Positions 1-9,256 of a stretch of 45,200 bases of DNA are shown in pieces. The notes under the pieces were generated by a model. The model was not told the origin of the DNA. It saw only the letters and a program-made list of their open reading frames with translations, and ran no database searches. The DNA comes from a bacterium (GTDB lineage: Bacteria; Hinthialibacterota; Hinthialibacteria; H5-UNCL2): contig JABTUV010000021.1 in assembly GCA_015075175.1 (NCBI GenBank), positions 1-45,200 on the forward strand. The letters are read 5' to 3'. The translations under genes were made by a program, and so were the position numbers. Within the stretch, counting starts at the first letter, position 1; every line of letters begins with the position of its first letter.

Positions 1-6
1 GGGCTG

Positions 7-1341
7 TCAATTGCCCTTTCGCCGTTGAACCAGGCCTCCCGTGGCGGCCAAGACAACCGCCGGTCCGCCCGCGGGTGGCAGGAGGAAGGCGTCCGAGCGG
101 GCCAGGCCCGGAACCCAGACGACCTGATCGCCGAAGACGACGACCGGCCAGCACCGACGCTCCTCCAAGGGGATACGGGCATCGATCATCAGCTTTTTAA
201 GCTTGCGCGTGCTGCCGTCCAGAAGTCGGATGCGGTCGCCCGGGCGCCGGGTTCGGACGCAAAGGCCGGCGATATGTCCACCGGGCGCCAGGTAAGCGGT
301 CCAGGCGTCGGGTGGATGCACATCCACGGCCTCAATCTCGCTCCTGTGAATCTCCCAGCTGCGGGTGGAATGCCTCCAGCCGCGGGCGGTGCACAACCAG
401 TCGCCGGTGGGCGCTTCGGCACGCGAAAGAGACCAAGTCTCGTATCGCCGCGCAAATCGGAAGCCGCCGCCGACGGACAGACTCCATTGCGGCTCGGGGT
501 CCTCCAGTTTGTCGGCCAGGGCGAGCAGCACGCGCCGCTGATCGGGCCAGTTTGCCTGTTGTCGCAAGAGCTGGTAGAGAAAACGCAGCCGCAGCGGGCG
601 CGGCATGGCTGAGAGCTCGCTCACAGTGGGGGGTTCTTGCAGCAGCGGGGCCAGCTTCTCCCGCCAGGCGTCCTCTTCGAGGGCCATGAGGCGCGCAACC
701 TCTACCCAACGCGACAGGAAGTCCGGCCCGCACGCCTCAATGAAAAGCGGGACCAGTACGTGCCGGATGCGGTTGCGCAGGGGCGCCAGATCGCGGTTGC
801 TGGTGTCCTCACGAAAGGGCACGCCGTGGTCGCGGCAATACTCTTTGAAGTCGGCCAGGCAGTAGAGCATGGGACGCAGGACAGAGACGCCGTCGATTTC
901 AGTGCACGGACGCATTCCCACCAGTCCTGCCGGACCGCAGCCGCGCAGAAGGTGCAGGAGCATGGTCTCGACCAGATCGCGTCCATGGTGCGCCAACACA
1001 ACGCAGCTGCCCGGGTCGCGCCCGGCCAGCTGCTGAAAGAACGCGAGTCGCTGGCGCCGCCCCCAGGCTTCCACGCCGGTGGAAGGCGGCGAGGCGAGTC
1101 GCTTGACTTCCAGCGGCAAGCTGTGCTGCGCGCAGTAGTCGCGCACGAGCGCCTCGTCGGCGTCGGACTCGATGCCGCGCAGACCGTGGTTGACGTGCGC
1201 GACGACAACCTTCCAGTCATGCTGGCTTTGTCCCTGGCGCAGGAGGTCGAGCATGGCCATCGAGTCCCCCCCGCCGGAGACTCCGAGGAGGAGGGTTTGG
1301 CGAGGGGGGAGGAGCTGAATATTGATAATTCCGCGCATCAT
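7..1341 (-). CDS. tilS: tRNA(Ile)-lysidine synthetase TilS
   Basis: Cytoplasmic enzyme that ATP-dependently attaches lysine to C34 of tRNA-Ile(CAU), changing decoding from AUG to AUA. The PP-loop ATP-binding motif SGGGDS lies about 21 residues from the chosen start, followed by the conserved VAHVNHGLRG and LAHHGRDLVETMLL stretches, and the C-terminal TilS domain (CVRTRRPGDRIRLL, RKLKKLMID) is complete, so the roughly 444-residue protein is full length. An upstream in-frame start at 1398 exists, but the codons between 1398 and 1341 read through a dispersed AATCGTAATCG repeat, so I chose the ATG at 1341. It is the last gene of a minus-strand cluster after lptB. Identification is firm; the start is less so, as no strong ribosome binding site is visible. 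Confidence 0.95.
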   Translation of the reverse strand: MMRGIINIQLLPPRQTLLLGVSGGGDSMAMLDLLRQGQSQHDWKVVVAHVNHGLRGIESDADEALVRDYCAQHSLPLEVKRLASPPSTGVEAWGRRQRLAFFQQLAGRDPGSCVVLAHHGRDLVETMLLHLLRGCGPAGLVGMRPCTEIDGVSVLRPMLYCLADFKEYCRDHGVPFREDTSNRDLAPLRNRIRHVLVPLFIEACGPDFLSRWVEVARLMALEEDAWREKLAPLLQEPPTVSELSAMPRPLRLRFLYQLLRQQANWPDQRRVLLALADKLEDPEPQWSLSVGGGFRFARRYETWSLSRAEAPTGDWLCTARGWRHSTRSWEIHRSEIEAVDVHPPDAWTAYLAPGGHIAGLCVRTRRPGDRIRLLDGSTRKLKKLMIDARIPLEERRCWPVVVFGDQVVWVPGLARSDAFLLPPAGGPAVVLAATGGLVQRRKGN

Positions 1342-1344
1342 CCG

Positions 1345-1419
1345 AATCCCAATCGTAATCGTAATCGAAAATCGATTCCGATGCACGAGCACGAGCAAGA
1401 TTGCGAGTTACGATTGAAA

Positions 1420-1430
<11 letters not shown>
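1345..1430. repeat. GATTACG-type dispersed repeat
   Basis: Short imperfect reiterations of AATCGTAATCG and CACGAGCACGAGC fill the gap between lptB and tilS. The same sequence type recurs near 43761-43796 and 43931-43989. The lptB stop codon (1420-1422) falls inside it. Function unknown; it appears to be a dispersed intergenic repeat. Confidence 0.6.
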
Positions 1431-2172
<742 letters not shown>

Positions 2173-2235
2173 CGACTCCAACTTTCTGTAAGATGGGTGG
2201 TACCCGCCAACACGGCGCCGGTGGAGGGCCCCCCC

Positions 2236-3236
2236 CTACCGTTGGCGCCGGGCGGAGCGGTGCTCGGCCAACGTTCTGGAAAAGTAATGCGTACCATCGC
2301 CCTTGGCAATGAAATAGAGCGCATCGGTTGCGGCAGGGGAGAGCGCGGCGGCAAGGGCGCGGCGGCCCGGGTTGCAGATGGGGCCGGGCGGCAAGCCCGC
2401 GCGCCGGTACGTGTTATACGGCGAATCCACCCCGAGATCGGAGAAGAGGAGGGGGCCGCCGCGCCGTCCCAGCGCATACAGGACCGTCGCGCACGACTCC
2501 AGCCGCATACCGCGCGAGAGTCGATTGTAGAACACCGCCGCGACCAGGGGGAATTCCGAGGGATCGCGCGCCTCGCGCTCGATGAGGGACGCCAGCGTCA
2601 CCATCTCGTGGCGCGAAAGCCCCGCCGGTGGGTTGGCGTCGGTCGCCAGGCCGATTTCTCGCGCGGCCGACTCGAACCGCTCCAACATGCGCAGGACGAT
2701 GCGCGTGGCGTCACTGACGCCCAATCCGGCCACGTCGTAGGTGTCGGGGAAAAGATAACCCTCCAGGCTGCCGGCGGCGACGTGATGCCGCGCCAGAAGC
2801 TCGGGGGAAGTCAGCAGGCGCTCCAGGCTGGCGGGGGCGATGCCGCAGGCGGCGTAAAGTTGATGCATGATCTCGCGCGTGCCGCTGCCCTCGGGGACGG
2901 TCAGTCGCTCCATCTCGCGCCGTCTGCTCTCCTGCAGCTGCCGGGCCAGTTCCAGCGGATTCCAGTCGCGGGAAAGTACGAAGCGTCCCGCCCGCAGGTC
3001 GGCGTCGACGCCCTGCCATCGCGCCGCCAGTTCGAAGTGCTCGGGCCGTTCCACCAGCCCCAGGCCGGCCAGCTCGCGGCCGATGCGGCGCGCGCTCCAG
3101 CCGATTGCACCTCAAGCACTTCCCGCCGCCGTCCGCCGCGGATACGAAAGCACATCGTAACGTACCGCGACCAGCGCCGCCAGGTTGAGCAGCGTGATCA
3201 GGACGACGATCGGCGTGATCTTGAAAGGTGCCGCAT
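2236..3236 (-). CDS. mltG: Endolytic murein transglycosylase MltG (N-terminus frame-disrupted)
   Basis: Inner-membrane lytic transglycosylase that cleaves nascent glycan strands and helps set their length. The open part from 3054 to 2236 carries the YceG/MltG core: LEGYLFPDTYDV, the catalytic-region LASLIEREARD with its glutamate, VFYNRL and SPYNTYRRAGLPPGPICNPG. Upstream, an ATG at 3236 leads after one apparent indel into a transmembrane helix (ITPIVVLITLLNLAALVAV), then the LysM-like region EVLEVQ in a second frame, and WSARRIGREL back in the first frame; an in-frame stop sits at 3112-3114. At least two or three indels are needed to join these. Protein conservation across the breaks suggests sequence error rather than decay. 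The gene starts 6 nt after the upstream lipoprotein gene ends, so the two are probably cotranscribed. Confidence 0.85.
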
Positions 3237-3241
3237 GGCGT

Positions 3242-4000
3242 CTAGTTCCCGCCCGAAAACACGATGTTTCCAAAACGGTCGGGCTGGTGGAAGCTGCCGC
3301 GGACCGGGATCCAGGCCTGGTACTCGCCTTGTCCATGCGAGAGGTCGCAGCGGAAGAAGTTCCCGCTCCAGGCGCTGCCCGCTTTCGGCGGCCGGCCGCC
3401 TGTCTCCTCAAAGGCGCTCCAGGGAATGGCGATCTCGCAGTCCCAGCCCTCGTCCCGGTCGCTTCGATCCTCCAGCGTGCCGTGCACTACGACGGCGGTT
3501 CTCATCCCGACCGCCTCGTAACGCGCGAAGATGGGAATCTCCTCGCGCGTGGGGGGAAAGCGGGTGATCCAGGCGTCGAAAGTTACGTTTCTCGGGCTGA
3601 CTTCGATTTCGACGTAATCCAAGCCGTCGTTGTCGGCGTCGATGAAAGCTTCCACCACTTCTTCCTCCCAGAGTTTGCCGTCGTGCTCGGAGAGCGTGCC
3701 CCAGACGTCGGGATCGGCGCAGGTGAAGAAGAGATACATGGCTTCACGCCCCCACGCGATGCGGACATCTGTGTTGGATTGCCCGCGCCGCTCCAGGGCG
3801 TTGAGGAGAATCGGCGTGCATTGCTTCCAGACGCTTTCCTCCATGCGGCCGTCGATGCGTATGGGCTCCCTGGTCCAGCAGGCTTCATGTCGCGCCGGAG
3901 GTTGCGCGGAGGGTCGCGGTGCAACATACTCCGTCCGTGTTCCGCAGCCGCAGACGGCCGCGGCAAGCGCCGCGCATGTCATGGCCTGTCGTGCATTCAT
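3242..4000 (-). CDS. CBM9-like (DOMON-fold) sugar-binding lipoprotein
   Basis: A 252-residue lipoprotein: the first 19 residues form a short signal peptide ending in the lipobox AVCG|C, so the mature protein is anchored by lipid. The rest resembles the carbohydrate-binding module 9 fold as found in periplasmic proteins: WTREPIRIDGRMEESVWKQC near the start, then DVRIAWGREAMYLFFTCADPD, FIDADNDGLDYVEIEVSP and CEIAIPWSAF. Such domains bind sugars or, in some relatives, haem; which applies here cannot be told. A good Shine-Dalgarno (AGGTGG) precedes the ATG. It heads the mltG-lptB-tilS cluster. Confidence 0.75.
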   Translation of the reverse strand: MNARQAMTCAALAAAVCGCGTRTEYVAPRPSAQPPARHEACWTREPIRIDGRMEESVWKQCTPILLNALERRGQSNTDVRIAWGREAMYLFFTCADPDVWGTLSEHDGKLWEEEVVEAFIDADNDGLDYVEIEVSPRNVTFDAWITRFPPTREEIPIFARYEAVGMRTAVVVHGTLEDRSDRDEGWDCEIAIPWSAFEETGGRPPKAGSAWSGNFFRCDLSHGQGEYQAWIPVRGSFHQPDRFGNIVFSGGN

Positions 4001-4063
4001 GGTCCACCTGCTTCCCTGTGAGTCGACAATACTTGTTTGCTACCGTGGTGTAAACATTCGGTC

Positions 4064-4092
4064 TTGACGGCCAGGAACGCGGGGGCTATAGT
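4064..4092 (+). promoter_or_regulatory. Sigma70-type promoter for the Ni/Co transporter
   Basis: TTGACG at 4064-4069 and TATAGT at 4087-4092 are separated by exactly 17 bases, close to the consensus housekeeping promoter. It sits about 75 bases upstream of the GTG start at 4169. No NikR-type or cobalamin riboswitch signal was recognised nearby. Confidence 0.65.
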
Positions 4093-4168
4093 AACACGAC
4101 CCGTGGTGATGCGTGCTACTAAATATTTGCGAGTAGTGCGCGGTGTGACTACGAGGAGGACTCAAAGC

Positions 4169-5764
4169 GTGGACATCCGCTCGATTCGTGCCGGTTTCAA
4201 CGTTCTGCTGCTGGCCACACTGCTGACCCCGGCAGTGTGGTCCCATCCGCTGGGCAACTTCAGCGTCAACCAGTACTCGTTCTTTCACTTCGAGCGCGAC
4301 AGGATCGTGCTTAATTACTACATTGACTTCGCCGAGATTCCCACCTTCACGGAACTGACCTACCTGGATCCCAACGGCGACCAGGTGATTACCGACGCGG
4401 AGCGGCTGCACTACCTGGACACTCGGCAGAAGGAGCTCTTGGAAAAGCTCTTCATGGACATCAGCGACGTGCCGGTGCGATTCGTGCTCACGCGTCGCAG
4501 TCTGGTCGTGCCCGACCCGACGTCGCCTACGCTGATCGTCTCCGCCAGCCTGGAGGTGGATCTCTCCAGCGTGCGCGTCGGTCCCACCAACCAGGCGCAC
4601 TATATCGATCAGAACTTCCCCGACAAGACCGGCTGGAAGCAGATCGCGGTCACGACCGGCCCGGGAGTGGTCATCACCAAGGACAGCATCCGGGAGCGGC
4701 TGTCGCACATCAATCTCTTCAACGTGCCCGCCATCGAGTACATGACCGACCGCGAGGTTTACTGGGAGTTCACGCTCGACTCGCCCCCGCTGTACAACGA
4801 GGGTTGGGTCGCGCCGGCGACGCCGGTCGTGACCATGCTGGCGGGGGAGACTATCTATCAGCCTACCAGCTTGGATCCGACCACGGGCGAGCCGGTTGCC
4901 GCGACCGTCCTGCAATCGCGGCCCGCGCGGCCCGAGATGGGGCGGCCTTCCGCCTCCAGCGACAAGCTGATCGAGTTGATGAAAAACCCGCATCGCGGCG
5001 GCTGGTTCTTTGCCATCGCGCTGGGGTTGTCTTTCATCTTCGGCGCCTGGCACGCCTTGGAACCCGGCCATGGCAAGACCGTCGTCGCCGCCTACCTCAT
5101 CGGCGAGCGCGGTACCATCAGGGACGCCGCCATGCTGGGCGTGATCGTCACGATCACGCATACCGGCAGCGTCTTTCTCATGTGGGCGGGGATTTATTTC
5201 CTGCGGGAGATTTTTTCCGAGGCGATCGTCTTCAAATGGATCGAGATTCTTTCGGGATTCATCATCCTGATCCTGGGCATATGGCTGATCTTCTATCGCT
5301 GGTACAACCCCCTGGGCCGACCGGCGCACGTCCATGGGCACGGCCATGAGCACGGGCCCCGGCATTCCCACGGCGGCCTCACGCATACGCACGGCCCGGG
5401 CGGGCATACGCACGAGATTCCCGCCGGCGTCTCCTATCGTCAGCTCTTGGTCCTGGGCATCACCGGCGGGATCATCCCCTGTCCGGGCGCCATCGTGGTA
5501 CTTCTGATCGCCATGAGCCAGGGGCTGTTTCTCTTCGGCTTCTCGCTGATTCTCTCCTTCAGCGTGGGGCTGGCGCTGGTTCTGATGACCATCGGTATCC
5601 TGATGGTGACGGCCAAGTCGTTTCTGGACAAGCATCACGTGGGCGAGGGGTTTTTTTCGCAGCGCATCCTGCCGGTGTTCTCGGCCGTGCTGATTACCAT
5701 CCTGGGGGTGTTCCTGACGCTCTCGCCGCTCCTGCGCTACGGCTACGTGCAGATCAACCTGTGA
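4169..5764 (+). CDS. NicO/RcnA-type nickel-cobalt transporter with exported N-terminal domain
   Basis: A membrane transporter of about 531 residues. A signal peptide precedes HPLGNFSVNQYS, the typical start of the soluble exported domain (about 250 residues, in part EF-hand-like: DPNGDQVITDAERL). The C-terminal half is the NicO fold: ALEPGHGKTVVAAYL with a metal-binding HxxxxGHxK-like motif, ITHTGSVFL, a cytoplasmic histidine-rich loop at about residues 385-420 (many HGH and THTH units) and GGIIPCPGAIVVLL. The family moves Ni2+ or Co2+; direction is not decidable from sequence. I chose GTG at 4169 because GAGGAGG lies 9 bases upstream; an ATG at 4109 is the alternative. No urease, hydrogenase or cobalamin gene is nearby. 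Confidence 0.85.
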   Translation: MDIRSIRAGFNVLLLATLLTPAVWSHPLGNFSVNQYSFFHFERDRIVLNYYIDFAEIPTFTELTYLDPNGDQVITDAERLHYLDTRQKELLEKLFMDISDVPVRFVLTRRSLVVPDPTSPTLIVSASLEVDLSSVRVGPTNQAHYIDQNFPDKTGWKQIAVTTGPGVVITKDSIRERLSHINLFNVPAIEYMTDREVYWEFTLDSPPLYNEGWVAPATPVVTMLAGETIYQPTSLDPTTGEPVAATVLQSRPARPEMGRPSASSDKLIELMKNPHRGGWFFAIALGLSFIFGAWHALEPGHGKTVVAAYLIGERGTIRDAAMLGVIVTITHTGSVFLMWAGIYFLREIFSEAIVFKWIEILSGFIILILGIWLIFYRWYNPLGRPAHVHGHGHEHGPRHSHGGLTHTHGPGGHTHEIPAGVSYRQLLVLGITGGIIPCPGAIVVLLIAMSQGLFLFGFSLILSFSVGLALVLMTIGILMVTAKSFLDKHHVGEGFFSQRILPVFSAVLITILGVFLTLSPLLRYGYVQINL

Positions 5765-5772
5765 TTGAAATT

Positions 5773-5847
5773 GGGACAGTCGCCGATTTCGCGCGCGAAT
5801 CTTCCGCATGATGCGAAAATGTCACAAGCGAAATCGGCGCCTGTCCC
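5773..5847. repeat. Inverted repeat between convergent genes
   Basis: Arms at 5773-5792 and 5828-5847 pair in 19 of 20 positions (GGGACAGTCGCCGATTTCGC and its near reverse complement) around a 35-base loop. It fills the gap between the convergent transporter and bpsA genes and contributes to the TAG stop of bpsA. It may act as a bidirectional terminator, although no T-run is present. Confidence 0.7.
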
Positions 5848-7003
5848 TACTTGCCCACGCGCAGGAAGACTCTCCCGCCGCACTCCGGGCAGCCGGCGCT
5901 CTTCAGGTCGCGCACGGTAGTGAACTCGCCGTCCCGCCCGACGCGCACCTCGTGCCGGCAGCCCTTGCAGCGATAGCGTGTGGCGGGCCGATGCTCGCCC
6001 GTGTAGATGGCGTGCTTCCACTTGCCCTGGTGCAAGGGGGAGGCGGCGGGCGTGACCTGCAAGTGATAGAGCGTGCTCACATTGGCGTGCATGGCCGCGC
6101 CGTGGTAGCGGTTGAAGCCGGGAAAGACGCGCAGGATGGACAACCCCAGCTCCAGCATGGCGTACTGGAGTTCCCAGTTCTGGATGGGGGGCCGCTGCGG
6201 ATAGGAGAGCAGCACGTCGCGCGTCTGGCTGCGATCCAGCCCGTGAAGGCCGCGCGACAGGAACAGCGACAGTCCCTCCAGCGTGTAGGGAGGATCGGTG
6301 ATGAAAACGTCGGCGCGGCGATGCAAGGCGTCGGGCAGCGGCTCGCGCGCGTCATAAAGCTGGGTCTCAAGGGACAGGCCGCGCCGCTCCGCGTCCTCGC
6401 GCAAGAGGGAGAGGTAGCGCTCGTCGATCTCCAGTACCTGAATGGACGTGAGCGAGGTCTGCGTGGGGGCGACTTTGCCCGCCAGCGCCGCCGCCGCCAG
6501 CGAGGTGAAGTCGTCGTCGCCCAAAACGAGCAGGCGTTTGCCCAGTAGAAGTCCCTGCGAGAGAAGGTAGGCGGCGCGGCGCAGGGCGGTCTCCAGCGTG
6601 CCGTGCGACTGGTCCAGCGCCGGATCCACGCTGGGACGGCGCTGGAAGGCGGGCGCCAGGTCGTCGATCAACTCTTTCCAGACTTCCGGCAGCGCGATGC
6701 CCGTGCCGTCGCATGAGGCGCAGCGGGGGTCCAAGGCGGCGCCGGAGAGGCCGAGGGTGGCGGCCAGTTCTCGCCCGCCAGAGAGTCGCATGCCCGCCTC
6801 GCGCACGAGCAGGCCCTCTTTCCAGCTCGCGTCGCACCGCCGCGACCACGGGCAGGAAGGAGGTGCGCTGCGCCAGCCTGCGGGTCGTGCATTTTCGACT
6901 TGCGAGAGGGTGGAAAACAGCGCCGCACGCCGGCGGCGCCTTCCTCTAACTGGGCATGTTGCGCGACGCGCGAGAGAACGGCTTCCGCCTGGGATGGAGT
7001 CAT
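5847..7003 (-). CDS. bpsA: Branched-chain polyamine synthase BpsA-like (frame-disrupted N-terminus)
   Basis: Aminopropyltransferase of the N4-bis(aminopropyl)spermidine synthase family, which makes branched polyamines from decarboxylated SAM and spermidine. The open part (6806-5847, 319 residues) has the SAM-binding LLVLGDDDFTSLAAA, the acidic VLEIDERYL, the DPPYT active-site motif and GKWKHAIYTGEHRPATRYRCKG. The last 40 residues add two CxxC pairs (CKGC and CPEC), a possible zinc site. Upstream, the winged-helix N-terminus continues in two other frames: MTPSQAEAVLSRVAQHAQLE from the ATG at 7003, then VVAAVRRELERG, then VREAGMRL. Two indels therefore break a gene of about 385 codons. The family is best known from thermophiles. 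Confidence 0.85.
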
Positions 7004-7114
7004 TTTGATGTGGAGTGCGGCGGCTTGCTGCCGGGCGCAGTACCCCGCGATGCGACCTTTGGCCTACTCGGGGCGAGGCGCTGCGCGATTACGGCCGCGC
7101 AGCACGCTGCGCAA

Positions 7115-7375
7115 CTACGGTCTGGCGTAAACGGAAACGCGGCGGGCGCGCCCGCCGTAGGACTCGAACTTGACCTGCCCGTCGATCTTGTCGAACAGGG
7201 TATTGTCGCCGCCCATGCCCACGTTCCGGCCCGGCCACACCTGCGTGCCCCGCTGACGCACCAGGATGCTGCCCGCGGTGACCACTTGTCCGCCGAAGGC
7301 CTTCACGCCCAGGCGCTGCGCATGGCTGTCGCGGCCGTTCTTCTGCTTGCCGCCTCCGCCCTTGACTTTCGACAT
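7115..7375 (-). CDS. rpmA: 50S ribosomal protein L27 (bL27)
   Basis: An 86-residue basic protein of the large ribosomal subunit whose N-terminus reaches the peptidyl-transferase centre. [30 protein letters not shown] and [13 protein letters not shown] match bL27 throughout. The usual upstream partner rplU (L21) is not adjacent: the next gene upstream is a methyltransferase nearly 200 bases away beyond a large hairpin. Confidence 0.96.
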   Translation of the reverse strand: MSKVKGGGGKQKNGRDSHAQRLGVKAFGGQVVTAGSILVRQRGTQVWPGRNVGMGGDNTLFDKIDGQVKFESYGGRARRVSVYARP

Positions 7376-7467
7376 GACGCACTTTCCTCTCTTGGGCGAT
7401 GCCCGCCCGTCTCTAAAGCGTCGGGTAATCTACCCATAATCCCAGTTGCGTCAAGCGTTTTTTGCGC

Positions 7468-7565
7468 GGAATGGGACCTATGGGACGCATGGGACCTATG
7501 GGTCGTGCGCACGCCATCTGCGCTATGGGTCTCATGGGTCCCATACGTCCCATAGGTCCCATTCC
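7468..7565. repeat. Large palindrome built of GGGACCTATGGGAC units
   Basis: Arms of 37 bases at 7468-7504 and 7529-7565 pair in about 33 positions; the outer 20 (GGAATGGGACCTATGGGACG) are perfect. The same GGACCTATGGGAC core recurs at 13029-13045, 32998-33043 and 36926-36955. It lies between the methyltransferase gene and rpmA on the minus strand. Confidence 0.8.
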
Positions 7566-7567
7566 CT

Positions 7568-8737
7568 TCACGCGACCAGGCAGTGCACCCGGCGGGCCAC
7601 GCGTTGGTCCGGCCGCTGGTAGAGCGCAGCGCGCGGCAGGCACGGCGCCGGCGAGAATCCCGCCAGGTAAATCTCCCGCGCCAGGGTCAGCTCGACCGCT
7701 GCCTGGGACGTGATCCAGACCGGCGCGGTCAGGACCAGTCGCCGCCCCGGTTCCAGCACGGTCCGCGCCTGGCCTAGGAAAGCCGCATACAGGGGGCGCA
7801 GGCGTTCCACTTCCTCTTTGGCTCGATCCGCAGAGAATCGCTTGGAGAGCGGCGGTCCCAGGTAGGGTTCGGTGGCGATGGCGCGAACCGACAGCGGGGC
7901 CAGAATCTGAGTGAGGGTGAGAGCGTCGGCGACGCGCACTTTCCAGCGGGTAGCCAGCTCGGGCCGCGCCTGCGAGAGCCAGGTGAGGTTGGCGCGCGCG
8001 TCGGCAATGGCCTGCTCGTCCACATCGCCGCCCCACGCCGTCCAGCCGTGGACTACCGCCTCCGCCAGGAGTCCTCCGGCGCCGCAGAAGGGATCGACGA
8101 CCATTCCCCCGCCTTCCGGGTCGGCCAGGTTGAGCATCATGAGCGCCAGTTTGGGCGGCAGCATCCCGCGCCGCATGTCGCGCTCCGGCCGGCCGTAATC
8201 GCGCTGGGAGAATCCGCGATAGTCCTGGAGGGCGCGCGTCTGGTACACGTCGATGCGTTGCCCGCGTTCACTCAAAAGGAACTCTCCACCGCGCGACAGC
8301 ATACGGGATTCCCCCACGGTCGCGCTGGGCAGGCGCGGCGCCCGGCCTTCCGGCAGGAGAAAGCGGCATCCGTGGCCCGACTCTTTCAGGTGCTCTTTGA
8401 CGCTCACTGCCAGCTCGGACAAAGGCATTACCGAGCGTTCGTCCACGACGCCCAGTCCCAGCACGCGCCGCTCCGAGCTACCTTCGACCTGCCCCAGCTG
8501 CTCGGCAAGGAGGGCGGGCAGTTCGGCCATCGGCGCGCCGGAGACGATCTCCTGACACAACCGGATGCTTCCGCCCACGCGCGGCCAGAGAGCTTCCAAA
8601 GTAGTCCGTTCAGCGCCGGAGAGCCGCCCGCCGTCGCCTCGCGCCTCCAGCGTCGCTTCCGGCGCGTGGTGCGCCAGGAGACTCCGCCACTCCGCCGCGG
8701 AGAGCTCTGGACAATGGCCGTATTCCGATCCAGAATA
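7568..8737 (-). CDS. TRM11-type SAM-dependent RNA methyltransferase
   Basis: Cytoplasmic methyltransferase of the TRM11/TrmG10 (UPF0020) class, members of which make N2-methylguanosine in tRNA. The clean part (8599-7568) has the SAM motif VVDPFCGAGGLLAEA, the acidic GGDVDEQAI, and ATEPYLGPPL in place of the usual DPPYG catalytic loop, a variant I associate with bacterial TRM11-like proteins. The frame stays open to 8737, adding CPELSAAEWRSLLAHHAPEA, which fits the family N-terminus; the first strand (LNLIFWIG) appears in another frame, so an indel near 8730 and an unresolved start are likely. The stop is 3 bases from the large palindrome downstream. The exact RNA target is unknown. Confidence 0.75.
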   Translation of the reverse strand, partial: YSGSEYGHCPELSAAEWRSLLAHHAPEATLEARGDGGRLSGAERTTLEALWPRVGGSIRLCQEIVSGAPMAELPALLAEQLGQVEGSSERRVLGLGVVDERSVMPLSELAVSVKEHLKESGHGCRFLLPEGRAPRLPSATVGESRMLSRGGEFLLSERGQRIDVYQTRALQDYRGFSQRDYGRPERDMRRGMLPPKLALMMLNLADPEGGGMVVDPFCGAGGLLAEAVVHGWTAWGGDVDEQAIADARANLTWLSQARPELATRWKVRVADALTLTQILAPLSVRAIATEPYLGPPLSKRFSADRAKEEVERLRPLYAAFLGQARTVLEPGRRLVLTAPVWITSQAAVELTLAREIYLAGFSPAPCLPRAALYQRPDQRVARRVHCLVA

Positions 8738-8850
8738 TCAGGTTCAAGGTATTCAGGTACCCGGCTTGTTCAGGTGTCAGTGACCTGTTGCGGTGCGACG
8801 CTCTATAAATGTACCTTGGCGTCGTCCCCTGTCCAAGGAAAGCCGCTTGG

Positions 8851-8938
8851 TAATTTCGACCAGCACCAGCTGTCATTTCGACCGACAGCAAGCTGTCATT
8901 TCGACCGACAGCAAGTGTCATTCGACCGAGAGAAATCT
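8851..8938. repeat. TGTCATTTCGACCG repeat cluster, left of nuclease gene
   Basis: Four copies in the same orientation, starting near 8851, 8871, 8894 and 8916, with a period of about 22-23 bases. The last runs into GAGAAATCTTC and then directly into the nuclease reading frame. Same family as 9232-9489, 40578-40705, 43800-43924 and 45071-45161. Confidence 0.85.
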
Positions 8939-8940
8939 TC

Positions 8941-9256
8941 TCTCGCGACCACCGCTACTACGTTTACCTCTTGACTAACTGGAACAACAAAGTCATGTAC
9001 GTGGGCATGACCAACGACCTGAGAGGCGCGTTCTCGAGCACAAACAGAAACTGATCGAGGGCTCACGAAGAAATACAACGTGGATAAGTTGGTGTACTAC
9101 GAGGAAAGCAGCGACGTATGGGTGGCTTTGGAGCGCGAGAAGGAGATCAAAAGGTGGCGGCGGGAGAAGAAGAATGCGCTGGTCGTTGCCGTTAATCCGG
9201 AGTGGAAGGACTTGAGCCTCGAATGGGGGAAAGATTTCTCCCTTCGGTCGAAATGA
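8941..9256 (+). CDS. GIY-YIG family nuclease, two single-base deletions
   Basis: Reading in pieces gives YYVYLLTNWNNKVMYVGMTN, then ERRVLEHKQKLIEG, then KKYNVDKLVYYEESSDVW, EREKEIKRWRREKKNALV and NPEWKDLSLEW: a full small GIY-YIG domain of about 95 residues (YVY and YVG strands, Arg of ERRVLEHK, Glu region). Two single-base deletions explain the breaks: one G missing near 9030 and one T near 9066. No start codon is visible before RYYVY, because the sequence upstream is a repeat copy. The 3' end reads through the repeat as GKDFSLRSK and stops at a TGA inside it (9254-9256). Relatives are small stand-alone nucleases of unclear function. Whether the gene is active or merely mis-sequenced cannot be settled here. 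Confidence 0.8.

Noticed and set aside
4040-5809. A 589-residue open frame on the minus strand
   Set aside because: It is antisense to the NicO-type transporter gene, whose membrane and histidine-rich features are clear.
7413-8036. Apparent collagen-like or Gly-Pro-Met repeat protein
   Set aside because: The MGPMGRMGP repeats come from the GGGACCTATGGGAC palindrome at 7468-7565 read on either strand.
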